A stretch of DNA of 64,000 nucleotides from Iris pallida (Eukaryota > Streptophyta > Magnoliopsida > Asparagales > Iridaceae): NCBI GenBank assembly GCA_029216955.1, contig JANAVB010004031.1, positions 1-64,000 of the forward strand, given 5' to 3'. The notes below the pieces were generated by a model. That model saw nothing but the letters and a program-made list of their open reading frames with translations, was not told the DNA's origin and ran no database searches. This document shows, piece by piece, positions 45,222 through 56,028 of the stretch. The position numbers were made by a program, and so were the translations under genes. How positions within the stretch are numbered: position 1 is the stretch's first letter; the number at the start of each line of letters is the position of its first letter.

Positions 45222-45339
45222 CTGGTAAGATCGATAGTCACAAATAATATAATTGTAACATAAGCAAGCTAACTAAAGGAACCATCATGTAATTTGAGTA
45301 CATTTTTGAAAGCCGATAAAGTATAAAAATTTGATTTTT

Positions 45340-45690
45340 TGCCAAGTGTGAGAACGGATGGCTCAGAACACAACCCAAGATTCATTCTAGCATACATTAG
45401 TATGAATCATCTATGTTCTGTACATATCGTGTAGTATATGTTCTTATCGTATCTAGTATCTGAAGAATGTAACAGAATCAAGATGAACTCACATAATATA
45501 ATACTAAGACATCATCTACTACTATATAAGATATAGTGATAGGTTGTCGTATCATTATTGCCGAGGGATGAGGGTCGGAGGACAGTCAACTTTATCTACG
45601 GCTATATCGTTTCTGCCTCACCAGTCGAATGGCTGCAGGGACTATGTCCTGATCACCATGTCGTACCGTAGATTAATACAAATGGAGTTG
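45340..45690 (+). repeat. CACTA direct repeat, copy 5
   Basis: Full copy. Its end runs into the GC-rich minisatellite with ATGGAGTTGGAACTGGAGCC at the border. Confidence 0.85.
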
Positions 45691-45714
45691 GAACTGGAGC
45701 CAAAATACATCCGT

Positions 45715-46190
45715 CAACCCAAGCCAGCCGCCCAGCCCCCGACGCCCCAGCCCCAAGCCCGCCTCCCAGACCCCGACACCCCCGTCCCAAGCCCACCGTC
45801 CAGCCCCCGCCCCAAGCCAGCCGCCCAGCCCCCGACGCCGTCGCCACAAGCCCACCGCCCAGCCCCCGACCCAAGCCAGCCGCCCAGCCCCCGACGCCCC
45901 AGCCCCAAGCCCGCCTCCTAGACCCCGACGCCCCAAGCCAGCCGCCCAGCCCCCGACGCCGCCGCCCCAAGCCCACCGCCCGCCCCCGACCCAAGCCAGT
46001 CGCCCCACCCCAAGCCCACCGCCCAGACCCCAACCCAAGCCAGCGGCCCAGCCCCCGACGCCCCAACCCCAAGCCCGCCGTCCAGCCCCCGACGCCCCCG
46101 CCCCAAGCCTACCGCCCAGCCCCCTCCCCAAGCACGCCACCCAGCCTCCGACGCCCCCGCCCCAAGCCTGCCGCCCCCGTTGCCCCTATA
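45715..46190. repeat. GC-rich minisatellite
   Basis: Irregular repeats of GCCCAGCCCCCGACGCC, CCCAAGCCCGCC and CCCAAGCCAGCC. They are open in most frames on both strands (Pro-rich on plus, Gly/Trp-rich on minus), so the ORFs here are not evidence of a gene. Confidence 0.9.
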
Positions 46191-46196
46191 CGATAC

Positions 46197-46301
46197 TGCG
46201 AGAGAGAGAGAGACCGAGAGAGAGAGAGAGGGGTTACCGTCGGGAGAGAGAGATGAGAGGACGCCGACGTCGACATCGACGCCAATCACCGAAACCGACA
46301 C

Positions 46302-46332
<31 letters not shown>

Positions 46333-46340
46333 GGGGAGAG
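46197..46340. repeat. GA microsatellites, possible minus-strand leader
   Basis: (GA)n tracts at 46200-46228, 46242-46256 and 46305-46334. Read on the minus strand this is a CT-rich leader upstream of the G-rich repeat, as in many plant 5' UTRs. It could belong to a captured promoter driving the small minus-strand ORFs. Confidence 0.6.
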
Positions 46341-46394
46341 GGAGTGAATTTGGAGGGAATGGGAAAATTTCCCCCCGCCGTTTCATTTAAAGTC

Positions 46395-46750
46395 TGGTAC
46401 GTATATTTACCGATGCACTAGCGATGAAAAGATTTCCGTCGCCCAGTAGTCTCCCTGTTTGATACTTGCCAACTGAATATCCGTCGCTACGTGGTCGAAG
46501 AAATGTCCTGCCAATTCTCTACACAATTCGTGCCAAATAATCGACTGGTAGCGACGACTACTGTTCCGTCGCTATATCACCGACTACCTAGCGACGGATA
46601 TGCGACCTTTCCTCCCCCTAAAATTGAAAAAAAAATGTAAAGGAGTATGGTCGGTAATCCGTCGACGAGCTGCCACGAAGCCGTCGCTAACGCCGACTAA
46701 AAATTTATGTCGCTAATTATTCGTCGCTAATTTACTGTATTTTGGTAGTA
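46395..46750. repeat. CACTA right subterminal repeats and terminal inverted repeat
   Basis: Repeated TCCGTCGCTA, TAGCGACG and GTCGCTAAT motifs, ending ATTTTGGTAGTA at 46750, followed by TTT. Confidence 0.9.
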
Positions 46751-46753
46751 TTT

Positions 46754-48240
46754 TGTATTACGACTTGTGGATCTAAATCGGGCATGTCTTCATAGCACCA
46801 GGCGAAGATCTTGATATATTCTTTGACTAGTTGAACCAAGGATTCTCGGTCCTCCCCTGCCATGCTTTTGCTGATGAAGATAGGTTTAGAAGAGGGTCCA
46901 TCCCCGAGGTCGATCTGCTCGACTTCGTCCTCAGTAGCAGGTTCTTGTAGTTTGAAGCGAGATTCCCATTGTGCACCTAAGCATTGAGCCCAGGGTTCTT
47001 CATCGAAGAACTATACTGTCTGATCATCGTCTTTATCTTCTGAGGGATGTGCAGATGTCATATTGACTGAGAATGCTTTCTTAAGATCGGGCCGATACTG
47101 GTGTCAGAATCCATAGTTGAAACTTCAGATGAGTGAGAGGGTACGGCCTCTTTCGCTTCTGAACTTTTTGGGGTTGTCGGAGGCGTGATGTAGCCTACCC
47201 TCCGTCGAGTGCGATGGTAATAGTCCTGTGGCTTCCCCTTCGGAACGGAGAGTCGCAAAGGAAGACATCGGCTTTTGCCATAGTTCAGATCCTGGCCGTT
47301 TTTCAGGTTGTAACCCATCTTTTGGATGAGGTACTTGGCTCGATCGTTGTACCGATATATTTGTATTCTACCGGTGGCAAATTCTGGCTCTACCGGTGGA
47401 TGGTCTTGATGACGCTCGACTTTGCCAAAGATGATAGATTTCTTGTCCTGGTTCTGGGGTAAACTATATAACATACTCCTTGGTACAGGATGACTCGATT
47501 TACATGATTGATAGTCGTTATTTGTGTTTGCAACAACTCTAAGGCATTATCTAAGGTATATATGGCATTCCAATGTGGAAGACTAGAATAATTCAAAGAC
47601 AACCTTTTATTGATAAAATACGGGATCTTGTTTGGGGAATTAAATTATCGAGGGATGGGGTATCGACATTGGCCGATATGTACTCTCTCAGTTCTTCGTC
47701 AGTAAGAACTGGAGCAGCCTTGGGCGGCTCGGAAGAGTTCATCGGAAGCTTGACCCATATCGGCTTTTGAGTCTGTGTTAAGAGAGACGTCGGGGCCTTC
47801 CCTTGTAGCTTGACAGTAAGAGGGGTTGACAACTGAGGAGGTTCGCCCTTAAGCTGCATCTTAAGGGGTGCCTCAGCTGGTGCTTCGGGGACTGGTATTT
47901 TCCTGCGGGGCTTTGCCACGAGAGGTGTCGACACTTAGGAAGGTTTTCCCTTGAGTCATATCTTCAAAGGGGCTTTATTAGTTTTTTTGCTCAGAGAGGT
48001 TGGTGTTCTCTTGCGAAGCTTGACTATGATAGAGGACGATGTCTGAGGAGATTTCCCCTTGAGTGACACTTTCAGAGGAGCACGGATTATTATTTCTACC
48101 TCAGTGTCAGCCTCTGCTTCGGCTTCTGCTTCGTCGTCAGCATCGTTGGCTTCATCTTCCAGATGGATCGATTTGTTAATATCAGAGTCGATGAAGAAGG
48201 CTCAATCCCTCTGAAGGGATCGACATCAGCGAACTCTGTT
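46754..48240 (-). pseudogene. pol: Tat pol: linker region and RT N-terminal end
   Basis: Directly right of the CACTA, the minus strand reads FAWCYEDMPDLDPQVV, the conserved entry to Tat RT. Upstream (47474-47058) lies MGYNLKNGQDLNYGKS, a G-patch-like stretch common before RT in this lineage, then a Lys/Pro-rich linker (47934-47600). Several frame changes and stops. The frame continues across the CACTA into 32486. Confidence 0.85.
47760..48100 (-). repeat. Three Lys/Pro-rich protein repeats (about 45 residues) in Tat pol
   Basis: Three units with the pattern APLKxxLKGKxP, then STPLxVKLxxK and xPTSL. The middle one is interrupted by stops. They lie between protease and RT, probably as a flexible spacer. 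Confidence 0.65.
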
Positions 48241-49000
48241 CTGACTATGCCATTGGTGGATACGTATTTCATACATTAGTAGAGACTTGATGGCACCACC
48301 ATGTATTCGTGTAGCCATGGTCGCCCTAACAGGATGTTGTAGTTCACGTCTGTATCCACGACATATTAGGGCACCTAGGTCTGGAGATCACCAATATGAC
48401 ATTTTAGTCGAATCTTGTCTAGTTGTTCACTCTTGCTGGCGTTGAAGCCACTGATTGTAGTATAGGATGCTGTCAGACGATGCATCGGGATCCTCAATAT
48501 CTAGAACAGAGTTCTGGGGATGATGCTGAGAAAAGACCCATGGTAGATCTGCATTCGATCCACCTTGACGGCACCGACATACCCTGTGTAATATAGCGGT
48601 TTGTTGTGTCGGTTGTTCTTGAGCAGCATGTCTTTCTGAGTGAAAGTGATATTGGGGATGATATCCCCTAGACCGTGGAAGTGTGGACATGCTGTCGGAT
48701 CATCTTTAGGCTATTTGACTTGGCTCATGAAGGACTCTGCATCCTTCAGCGCTTCACATAGACCTCTCGAGTATCTTTGGATAGTCAGAGAAGTTCGAAC
48801 AGCGATAGCCGAGCTGGCATACTGGCAAGTTGGGCAAGTATGTCGAAGTTGTAGGATTTGGTCAACCCTGGAGCATTGTCTTTTCGTAGAGGCCTGTCGA
48901 AATGGGCCTCCTTCCATTTTTGTTTGTTGGCTGTTGGCAGTTGGGATGGACCTTCCCTTGGGGCAGCTGTAGTAGTGACACGAGGCGTCACTTCGACCGG
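48241..49000 (-). pseudogene. pol: Tat protease, decayed
   Basis: The minus strand reads YTGYVGAVKVDRMQI, then YHGSFLSIIPRTLF where the family has an Asp-containing D.GS box, so the catalytic Asp appears lost. TTISGFNASKSEQLDKIRLKCHIGDL follows, then NYNILLGRPWLHEYMVVPSSLY, the conserved protease end. Stops interrupt it near 48370 and 48280. The start of the domain is only approximate. Confidence 0.75.
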
Positions 49001-49009
49001 AGCCTCCTC

Positions 49010-51120
49010 TTGCTGTACGTTCTATTGCAAACACATTTGTACGGGTAGTGCTTCCTCAGGAGAGGAAGTCACCATTCGGCAAGATATGGTCTTCTTGTCT
49101 TTGTTTACAAAGGTGAGATGTACCCGCTGTTGAATTAGTTCTAGAGCGAGATCTGGGTGAACACATATGATCTCTCCCCGAGATGTGGTGAGTGGTATCA
49201 GACCACTCACACTGTCACGAGTTGGCGGCAGGTTGATCACTTCTATTATCGCCTTCGAGATGGAGACGACGCCATCTTGAGCTTCAATGGGCGGCAAGGT
49301 GCCGAACTGGAGTGACACCATGTTGGTCGAGACTGTCTTCTTTTCGTAATCATCCGAGATTACATTCACATTGATCATGCGTTGTATGTAGATCTTCAGG
49401 ATGTAGCAATCTCGAGTTAGATGCCCATCGAACCAATGGTAGTGACAGTACCTCGGGTCGCCTACCCTGTCCACCTCGTCAGGATGCTTGGATATGGTAA
49501 TTTGATATTGTCGCTCTGTTTTAGCATCTCGAAAAGCTTTAAAGTGTCCTCCTCATTGTAGGAGTAAACCTCCTTCGGCCTTGATACAAGTGGGGATTTC
49601 TGAGCAGGCCCCTATATGCTTTTCAAGGCATTGACGGTCATTACCTGCTTTCCCTTGGGTTTGCGACCACTGTTGTTGGTGGCGGCGTATTCTCCTTTGT
49701 CATCGAACGCAGGGAAGCTAACCCCCAGAAGCCGTACTTTTGTGCCTTTTTCTTGGCAGCTTTGGCTCTGATGATCAACGAACTCCAATCGGGAGGCTGG
49801 GATTAGTCGAGCCAGAGTTTGATGGCTGATGTCATGTTCATGCTGCATGAGTCAATCAACACATGTTCTGGGATGCTAGTTGGTAATCTCAAGCATACCT
49901 GACAGAAGCATTCGATGAAGGCTCGAACAGTTTCTTTCTCCATCTGGTGTACTACTATAAGAGATTACATGGTCATGTCTTTTACCCCGTCGTAGAATCG
50001 ATCGAGGAAGAGGCGTGTCAAGTCGTCGAAAGGCGATATGCAGTTGTCGGGGAGACTGCAGTACCAGTCGTAAGCGACTCCCTTCAATGCCCAGACGAAT
50101 AGGCTGGTGAGTAGGGCGTCTTCCTTCGGGTGATGCCCTGTTTGAGACTGGAAATAGGTTAGGTATCGACGAGGAGAATCCTTCCCGTCATATATTATCA
50201 GCGTTTGTGGTTTATATTTGGGAGGATAAACCACCTTGTTCCACTCGAGAGGATAAGGTTGCGGGATTTCCAACTTCTGACGTTCTTCCTGTTTATTCCG
50301 TGCTTCAAAGCGATCGTGCAGATCCCTTACCATCTCAAATAACTCCTCTATAGAGCTAGGAGTAGGTAAGGGAGGTAAGGTGTGAAGCTCAGCCCCTGAC
50401 GGAGTTGATGAGGTAAGTTGTGAAGCTCAGCCCCTGACGAAGTTGATGTCCGAGGGCCGGTGTGATGATCTATTCCGGAAGATACCCGTTGAACGGGTAT
50501 ACGGGACTCTCCGTTAGCCCAAGGGTCGAGGCTGGTGGATATAGGCGCTCTTGTCAATGGTTGAATGGTCAGAGTATTATGAATCTCAAACATCATTTAG
50601 GTCAAGGTTTGCATGGTGTTGGAGAGGGTCTTGAGGCCATCTTCTAAGGTGTCCATGCGCCAAACTAGATCCGGAGCTGAAGTGTCAAACTCTTCTGCAT
50701 TGCCACCCCCGTCATGTAGATGGACATTATGTAGGTAGAAGTGGACGGGTCGGTCGAGGCTTCGCTCTCGACCTCACTCTCATGCGGGAGAGCTTCTTCT
50801 TTTTAGGCCTCGTACTGGTTACCCCCAGCTACCTCAGTGTCGGTTCCTTGGTGGATATCCTCGTCTTCGAACGAAGGATTGTTATGGATAGCAGGAGTTT
50901 GATCACCCCCGGCTTGCTCCTTTGCTGCAGTCTTCATTCTCAAGAGAGTACCCTGAAATACCCCAGTTTGACGAGACTTCATTTTGTTTTTTCTCGGATG
51001 ACTTTTTGATGATCCCGCTGAGGCCGAGGAGTTGGTGGTTACCTTTCTTCCTGATGAATGGGAGTTGGAGACAACATGGCACGAGGCGACCAAGGGTTCT
51101 GTCCCTTCTAAAATAGGCAC
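49010..51120 (-). pseudogene. gag: Tat gag, decayed
   Basis: Core at 50333-49965: PYPLEWNKVVYPPKYKPQTL, DWYCSLPDNCISPFDDLTRLF and LDRFYDGVKDMTM, the retrotransposon gag domain. Upstream lies a Ser-rich N terminus (51120-50803). A duplicated segment of about 35 bases (50378-50450, GAAGCTCAGCCCCTGACG twice) shifts the frame. Downstream are IPEHVLIDSCSMN (49880) and a zinc-like YCHYHWFDGHLTRDCYILK (49450), followed by an open stretch to 49022. Gag packages element RNA; not functional. Confidence 0.85.
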
Positions 51121-51997
51121 CCTCTTTCCGAGATGGTGTCAGATGGGTGCAGCGGATTGTAGTCGCTAGAACACAGACTTCGTGGGTTATGGAGCCACTG
51201 TTTTGCAATAGTAGCAGTTGATGGTGAACATAGCACAAGTATGCCCTGGGAGGGGCACATCTTACGTAGTAGTCGTCTTTCTTTTCACGCTTCTGAGTGA
51301 TCACATTATGCAGATCATGAGGGGAAAGTTTCACATTTACACCCCTTTTAGGCACATGGTGAGGCCAAGCGCTGGAATGATTATGTGAATGTTGTGCCCC
51401 TTGATCTAGTTCTAGCGCATAAGATGCACCTAGATCGTTAGTGGGAGAGCAACATGTATTATGGCTTGAACCCACTTCATGTGCACAGCCCACGTGGGTG
51501 CATGGGTATAAAGTCACAAGATTTGCCCCACCCGACTTAGTTCTATAGGCAGAAGGTGCGCCCAAGCGAGAAGGGGACTTAAAGAGTCGATTTGTGGCTG
51601 GTGCCAAGGCATCAGAGTTAACCCTGCACAGCTTATCGGCTGTTGTGCACATGACTTTCAGCGCACATCCCTGGTTTACTGTTGGCATGGCACGTTTGGG
51701 GCACATGGCCCGTGCTGCCTTGGACTTCCTTGCACTAGCACGCGAAGGCCTATAGTACTTAGAATCCAATACATCCTCGCCATGATAGCGAGTGATTCTG
51801 TCAAAGACAAAAGTCCTCTCTTGTACGCCAGAGTTCATGTGTGGGAGGCTGGGAAGAAGAAGGTTGGAAGTTACAGTTAACACTGCGTTTCTCTGGCAGA
51901 TGTGCTGTATCAGTGGGCGCATCTTGTTTGTTGAGAACGTCAGCAGGAAGGGTAGGCTGCAGTGGAGCATTCCTTTCAGTGGTGGTGCTCTGCGCAT
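50903..51997 (-). other. 364-codon open frame in the Tat leader
   Basis: A long frame without stops between the primer site and gag. Some Ogre/Tat elements have an ORF before gag, so it could be such a gene. The sequence shows no domain and is rich in C, H, S and P. It overlaps the start of gag in another frame. It may be a chance frame in a region with few stops. Confidence 0.3.
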
Positions 51998-52190
51998 CGT
52001 CTTTGCACACCCTGACTTGACGAGTCTTATTCGGCTTTGGGAGCCACTTCGAAGGACTCATGCTGCCTTCAGAGAAAAACTCCTCATACGCCTGTTGCTT
52101 GAGACGCACCACGAGTGTCTTGTGGGAGGACCGGACCCGAGCTTTTCGTCATCAGATTATGACACAACTTTCTCGTTGGAGGACAAAGTA

Positions 52191-52209
52191 GTCCCCAACA
52201 AAGTCGCCA
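52191..52209 (-). other. Tat primer binding site
   Basis: On the minus strand TGGCGACTTTGTTGGGGAC, three bases after the presumed LTR end. TGGCGAC...GGGGAC is the form seen in Ogre/Tat-type elements (Arg tRNA type, from memory of the lineage). Confidence 0.7.
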
Positions 52210-53437
52210 GCTTGTTTTGCCATTAAAACAAGAACAACAGGCTTGTATTAAACTTTGTGTTTAATTACAAACATAATAGAGTATAATATAGGACTTGGCA
52301 GGATCTTTTAACAGCGAATTCCCCATATAGATAGAGGCGTCTATCAAAAATATACTCCAAAGGCTTCGGGATTGAGGTCTCATTAGCCGAAGAAGACCCA
52401 GGCCAATCCATGTGGCCTCTTTGACGAACGTCAGCGACGGAGACATAGTAAATTGGTCCACGACACACACTTTTTTCTTGGTTTCGGAGTGGGACGCATA
52501 CTATTACCACTACGTACCGAGTTTAGGTAAACTTTAAAAGAATCAAACTGAGATAGTCAATCTTCCATAAAGCCCCTAATAAACGAACACTCTGAAGGTC
52601 TGGATAGCTCGGGATGTCGGCGCGTTTGACGAATGCTCGACAAGTCAAAGCTTTGGGCCTTTTTACTTGTAGGATTGGACATTTTTTTGTCTTCGCCTGT
52701 CTATGTCGGATGAAGGAATGATCCTTCTATTCTTAGGCAACAGAATGATCTACTTATGCACGCATATGCGATATGCACCTGGAGAGCTTCTACGTAGGAA
52801 TGCCACATGGCTGATGCTGTAGGGTGCATGGATGATGCACCGCGAAGTTGGTGTTGAATCTGTTTGAGCTGCACTGTTGGCCTGCAATGGAGCTGACACG
52901 TGGGAGTTGGAGATTCGGCTGTTGATGAGATCTTGAGTGGTAGCACTCATTCGTAGGCAGAACTGAGTCAAAATGACACGTGGCATGTGTTTATGGCTCA
53001 AAGATCTCGGATTTGGTGGAGAGTGATCTGTCAGGATGCGCCTAGGATCTGGCACATGAGAGACTTAGTTTATGACTTTTAGGAGTAACAAGCACGTCTG
53101 GACGCATGGCTTTTGAGGCGCATGCAGAGCTTCGGGCGCATGGTGGTAGAGGCACATGCAGGAACTTGACTTCTATCTTTTGGGATTAGGAGCAAGCTTG
53201 GGCGCATGGCTTTTGAGGCGCATACATATCTTTGGGCGCATGGCTATGGAGACGCATACGAGTTATCAGTCGGCCACATGGCGGGGCACAGCTGTAATCG
53301 ACAGATTAAGTAATGATGGAGCTGACGTCGACGGCTTATCATTTCCTGTGAATACTATCGACTGTTCAATCTTCGGGAAAGCATGCTGCCAACTCTGTCA
53401 CATAGCATAAAATGCTTAGTGGGTGACGAGCCTGACT

Positions 53438-53557
53438 GGGCACATCATTCTGTGCTCTACTGGGCGTATTGTTCTGTGCTCCTCTGGGCGTATTATTCTA
53501 TGCTCCACTGGGCATATTGTTCTGTGCTCCACTGGGTGCATTGTTCTGTGCTCTACT
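53438..53557. repeat. 24-bp tandem repeat, five units (Tat 5' LTR)
   Basis: Exactly 120 bases; the partner array in the 3' LTR has 96. Confidence 0.88.
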
Positions 53558-53762
53558 GGGCGCATCGATACAGGGCGCATGGTGCTGACAAGCGCATCCG
53601 CCGTGTGGCGCACACTCATTGGTTAGTCTTTGTCGATTTTTTCGAGGCATTAACTTCTTTGATGCTGAATTTGAAGGGGCAGATTCATCACCATAAATGC
53701 AAGTCCATTGTACTGAATTCGGAGAGACTGCCACTTGGCGCTTGGGTACAAGTTGCCTCGGC

Positions 53763-53772
53763 CTATAAATAG
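53763..53772 (+). promoter_or_regulatory. Plus-strand TATA box in the Tat 5' LTR
   Basis: CTATAAATAG, 45 bases before ATG 53817, opposite in direction to the element's own transcription. G-box-like CACGTGG and GACACGTGGCA motifs lie upstream (52905, 52975). Confidence 0.55.
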
Positions 53773-53816
53773 TTTCGTGAAGAGAAGTTTGCTTCTCATT
53801 TCACTTTTCTTCTCAA

Positions 53817-54140
53817 ATGGAGATGAACTCGATCGGTCCTCCTTCTTGGCGAGATACTGCATTGTGGGTTGTAAATCTCTTCGTTCGAAGAAGCTTTCAC
53901 GATGAACTCCGTTAGAAGACTAAGATGCGCCGAGTTTGCTATGGACACAACAGCTTATGTTTGAACCCCTTGTCGGCAGTATTCTTCTACAATATGACAT
54001 TGGGTGCCTGTTGCATCCAAAGATCAGGGTCGTCGTGCCCCGATTTTAGTTATGTTGGAAGAGCCACTGGGTTCAGTTTGATTGCTAACCCGCGTTCTGC
54101 TCAATTAATGCTTCATTGGCTGAAGCACTCGAAGAAGTGA
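53817..54140 (+). pseudogene. Antisense 107-codon ORF in the Tat 5' LTR
   Basis: Same frame, start and stop as 22781-23104. One TAG in place of CAG near codon 33; otherwise open. Residues include NLFVRRSFHDEL, NPLSAVFFYNMTLGACCIQR and PRSAQLMLHWLKHSKK. The two LTR copies carry different premature stops but share start, length and final TGA, so the common ancestor was probably open. I do not recognise it. Confidence 0.45.
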
Positions 54141-54460
54141 TTCGTTCTAACGAGGAAGAGTGATGCTACACTGAGACGTCAGGGAGATGCACCTACAAAG
54201 TGATGTGCCTAGATGTAGTTTAGGCTTTCTTCTTTGTAGTAGAGTTTTCTTTGTAACAAAGAGTTTGGACATGTAATAGACTCTCATATGCAATAAAACT
54301 CCAATTTTTATATCTCTCTTCCCTTTGCTGTGCCGAGTTTTCTATTTTGAATTCCTCTGTACGTAATATTTTATGGTGCATGACGCTTTAGGAAGCATGC
54401 CATTTTGGAGTGCTTAAGGGTTTTAGTCCTTGATGTGCCCATAATTTCTATGCTTCTACA

Positions 54461-54785
54461 CGCACGAGGTGCACGAAAGGCAACATGCGCTGAAGAATGG
54501 CGCGGATGGCACATCGCATTGAAGGAATAGTGTGGCACACGAAGCGCGTACTTGGGATAACCGACACGATGCACGAAGCATGCGCGGAAGGAGATTGTAT
54601 GGCGCACGAAGCACATGCGCGAAAGAGGTGGCGCGGCATACGAAGTCGGTACAGAGGTATGGCACAGCGCACGAAGTGCGCGCGCAGAGAGATGGCACGA
54701 CACGCGAAGCGCACGCGCTAAAAGATGGCACGAAGCACACGTGCAGAGATATGGCACGACGCACGAAGCGCGCATTCGAAAACAA
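54461..54785. repeat. Imperfect GC-rich tandem repeats in LTR X
   Basis: Units of about 40-45 bases with GATGGCACGACGCACGAAGC and GCGCGCAGAGA parts, seven or so copies. Overlapping ORFs on both strands (54371-54821) follow from the repeat. Confidence 0.75.
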
Positions 54786-55391
54786 CCAAGTTTGATAAAT
54801 CAAAACCACAAAAACCCATAAACCCTAGTTTCAAAAACTTAGATCTACACAAAAATAGCTATTAAAATTAAAAACACCAAGTACTAAATATGTAGAGAAT
54901 GAGGAAATGAACGATCTAGACTAATAATATCAAAGGAAACAAAATTAAGAAATAAAAATGCAAGAAATCTCTCCATTTGAGCAAGGTGTATTTGTCTAAA
55001 AGTGGTTGAAAAAATGAATGAGGATTAATGAGAGCTGAGAGAGAGGAAGAGAATATTTATAGTAGGTGGGTTGGCTCACAAAAATCCTAATTCTAGTATG
55101 CCCTAACCATGTGACTAATATGACATGTTAAATTTTACATGCTACAACTAATAAATTAATTAATTAAACAAAAACCCTGATCACAACGCAGTCCAAAAAT
55201 TCTATCATCAAAGTAGTGAACCATGCCTACAACCAAACAAGGATAAGGGGTGGCACACTACTCCGCGATGAGATACTGTTTCATGCCATGATCAGGTGCA
55301 AAATAAAGGATCACAGGTGCACGTGTACGGATACCAGATACCATATACGAAAAATATGTAACAAATACGTATATCGGGAATGGTGGTGACA
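54461..55391 (-). repeat. LTR X, gypsy-type LTR remnant
   Basis: On the minus strand it begins TGTCACCACCATTCCCG at 55391 and has a TATA box (ACTATAAATATTC) near 55053-55063. It ends at 54461 where Tat inserted. TTTCT (55392-55396) is the candidate target duplication in Copia-3. The far part (54461-54785) is a GC-rich tandem region. No gene. Confidence 0.6.
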
Positions 55392-55800
55392 TTTCTTAAC
55401 AAAAACCTCCTCTTTGATAAAACTATTTAGAAAAATACTTTTAACATCTATTTGAAATAATTTAAAATTATAAAAGCTAACAAAAATATAAAGCATTCGA
55501 ATGGATTCTAGTCGAGCAACTGGAGCATATGTCTCATTATAGTTAATACATTCCTCTTGGTTATAGCCTTGAGCTATGAGATGTGCCTTGTTGCGTATGA
55601 TTGAACCGTTCTCATTTACTTTATTTTGGAACACCCATTTGGTACCAATGATTGGATAATCATTTGGTTTAGGAACGACTTCCCAAACTTGATTACAATC
55701 AAATTAGTTGAGTTCCTCTTCCATAGCAAAAATCTAAAATACATCAGTAAAAGCTTCTCCAATATTCATAGGTTCTATCTTAGAGATGAAATTAATATTA
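55392..55800 (-). pseudogene. pol: Copia-3 reverse transcriptase, N-terminal fragment
   Basis: FQNKVNENGSIIRNKAHLIA, QGYNQEECINYNETYAPVAR, LFQIDVKSIFLNSFIKEEVF, then the LTR X border at 55391. It aligns with RT of Copia-1 (4470-4705). The YVDD box is missing. Confidence 0.88.
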
Positions 55801-56028
55801 ACAATGATATCTCTATTATAGAAGTGAGTAGTTACTCATTTGGATACATCGCCTATTACCAATTCCTTTGAATGATCTAAAGAGAATCTCAAGCACTTAG
55901 GCAGATCATCCAGATGACTTGATATGCTTGTATCCTTGGGTTTGTCATTTGCTTGAATTATATAATCATCTTCACTTTCATGTGGTAGCTGCTGGTTGAG
56001 CTCATCGAACATGATGTTAATTGAATCT

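Larger units (their letters stand above)
32487..46750 (-). mobile_element. CACTA (En/Spm-type) DNA transposon with gypsy insertion and unusual cargo
   Basis: Left end CACTACCAAAAT at 32487, right end ATTTTGGTAGTA at 46750 (last base A instead of G). Both are flanked by TTT, the 3-bp target duplication typical of CACTA elements. Both ends are packed with short direct and inverted motifs of the TAGCGACGGA/TCCGTCGCTA type. Removing the element and one TTT restores an uninterrupted Tat RT frame at that point, so the boundaries are exact. I find no transposase. Inside are a Tekay-like element, two small ORFs, three long palindromes and dispersed direct repeats. Without Tekay it is about 7.5 kb. 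It must be moved by a relative. The strand given is that of the small ORFs. Confidence 0.92.
21969..54460 (-). mobile_element. Tat-lineage Ty3/gypsy retrotransposon with antisense genes, carrying the CACTA
   Basis: Read on the minus strand: 5' LTR (54460-52213), primer binding site, leader, gag, protease, RT, RNase H, a second (archaeal-type) RNase H, integrase, then a plus-strand gene, polypurine tract and truncated 3' LTR. Two RNase H regions and an extra ORF between integrase and 3' LTR mark the Tat/Ogre/Retand group. Without the CACTA the element is about 18.2 kb. LTR copies are clearly diverged and every domain has stops, so it is old. The right flank (54461) is LTR X; the left end is cut by LTR Y. 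Confidence 0.88.
52213..54460 (-). repeat. Tat 5' LTR (about 2250 bp)
   Basis: On the minus strand it starts TGTAGAAGCATAG at 54460 and ends near GGCAAAACA at 52213. TATATAAAAAT-like TATA (minus) lies at about 54305-54314. It contains GGCGCATG-type short repeats, the 24-bp array (53438-53557, five units) and a plus-strand TATA with ORF (53763-54140). The right end is supported by the match with the 3' LTR; the left end rests on the primer site. Confidence 0.82.

Noticed and set aside
45544..46301. Long Pro-rich (plus) and Gly/Trp-rich (minus) ORFs
   Set aside because: Low-complexity minisatellite, open in most frames; no domain or codon signal.
54371..54821. Several ORFs with repeated CASC/ARRTK-like residues
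   Set aside because: Translation of imperfect GC-rich tandem repeats in LTR X in different frames.
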